Below, in pieces: positions 63,907-64,000 of a stretch of DNA of 64,000 bases. Position numbers and translations under genes: made by a program. Source of the DNA: Leguminivora glycinivorella (Eukaryota; Arthropoda; Insecta; Lepidoptera; Tortricidae); the NCBI RefSeq assembly GCF_023078275.1, contig NC_062990.1, forward strand, positions 4,355,549 to 4,419,548. The letters run 5' to 3'. The notes under the pieces are model-generated. The model saw nothing but the letters and a program-made list of their open reading frames with translations. It made no database searches and was not told the DNA's origin. How positions within the stretch are numbered: position 1 is the stretch's first letter; each line of letters starts with the position of its first letter.

Positions 63907-64000
63907 TATTTATTTATAATAACCTTTTTACTTTATACCTACTCACGTTTAAAAAGTTTCGTTACTTTTCTGGTTTCTAAACATGCTTGTAAAGAAACCC

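Overview
This is a 64 kb piece of an AT-rich, intron-bearing insect nuclear genome, very probably a moth or butterfly (Lepidoptera). The grounds are a split orthologue of the Cbl ubiquitin ligase with invertebrate-type long C-terminus, GT-AG introns, and a dense load of interspersed repeats of kinds familiar from lepidopteran genomes: tRNA-headed SINEs, palindromic MITEs, TTAA-flanked piggyBac-type elements, and RTE and CR1/Jockey-like LINE tails. There are no prokaryotic operons, phage or CRISPR. Species is not determinable by eye.

Layout. 1-12.1 kb: no convincing gene; nested repeats (Harbinger-type element in an interspersed repeat at 4.4-5.3 kb, hAT-like MITE in a SINE at 3.5-4.0 kb, LINE tails at 8.3 and 10.2 kb). 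12.1-36.6 kb, + strand: thirteen coding exons of Cbl, from the EF-hand part of the TKB domain through SH2, linker, RING, proline-rich region, an arginine-rich heptad-repeat exon, and a C-terminal UBA domain to the stop codon. The N-terminal four-helix part is missing and probably lies upstream of the window. The introns hold many MITEs, a 121-bp tandem array and a CpG-rich candidate antisense promoter. 36.6-46 kb: repeat-rich intergenic DNA. 46.5-50.8 kb: two decayed non-LTR retrotransposons on the - strand, each broken by a DNA transposon. 50.9-63.9 kb: a group of four short genes for putative secreted proteins. All have one coding intron, in phase 0, just after the signal-peptide exon. Two of them (52 and 57 residues) only appear when the exons are joined.

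The Cbl gene is the only one with a firm function: attachment of ubiquitin to activated tyrosine kinases and their partners. The secreted-protein group is the most likely novelty. None of its four products resembles a family I recognise, and they share exon architecture rather than sequence. The rest of the window is mainly a record of transposon nesting, with several insertions datable relative to each other by target-site duplications.
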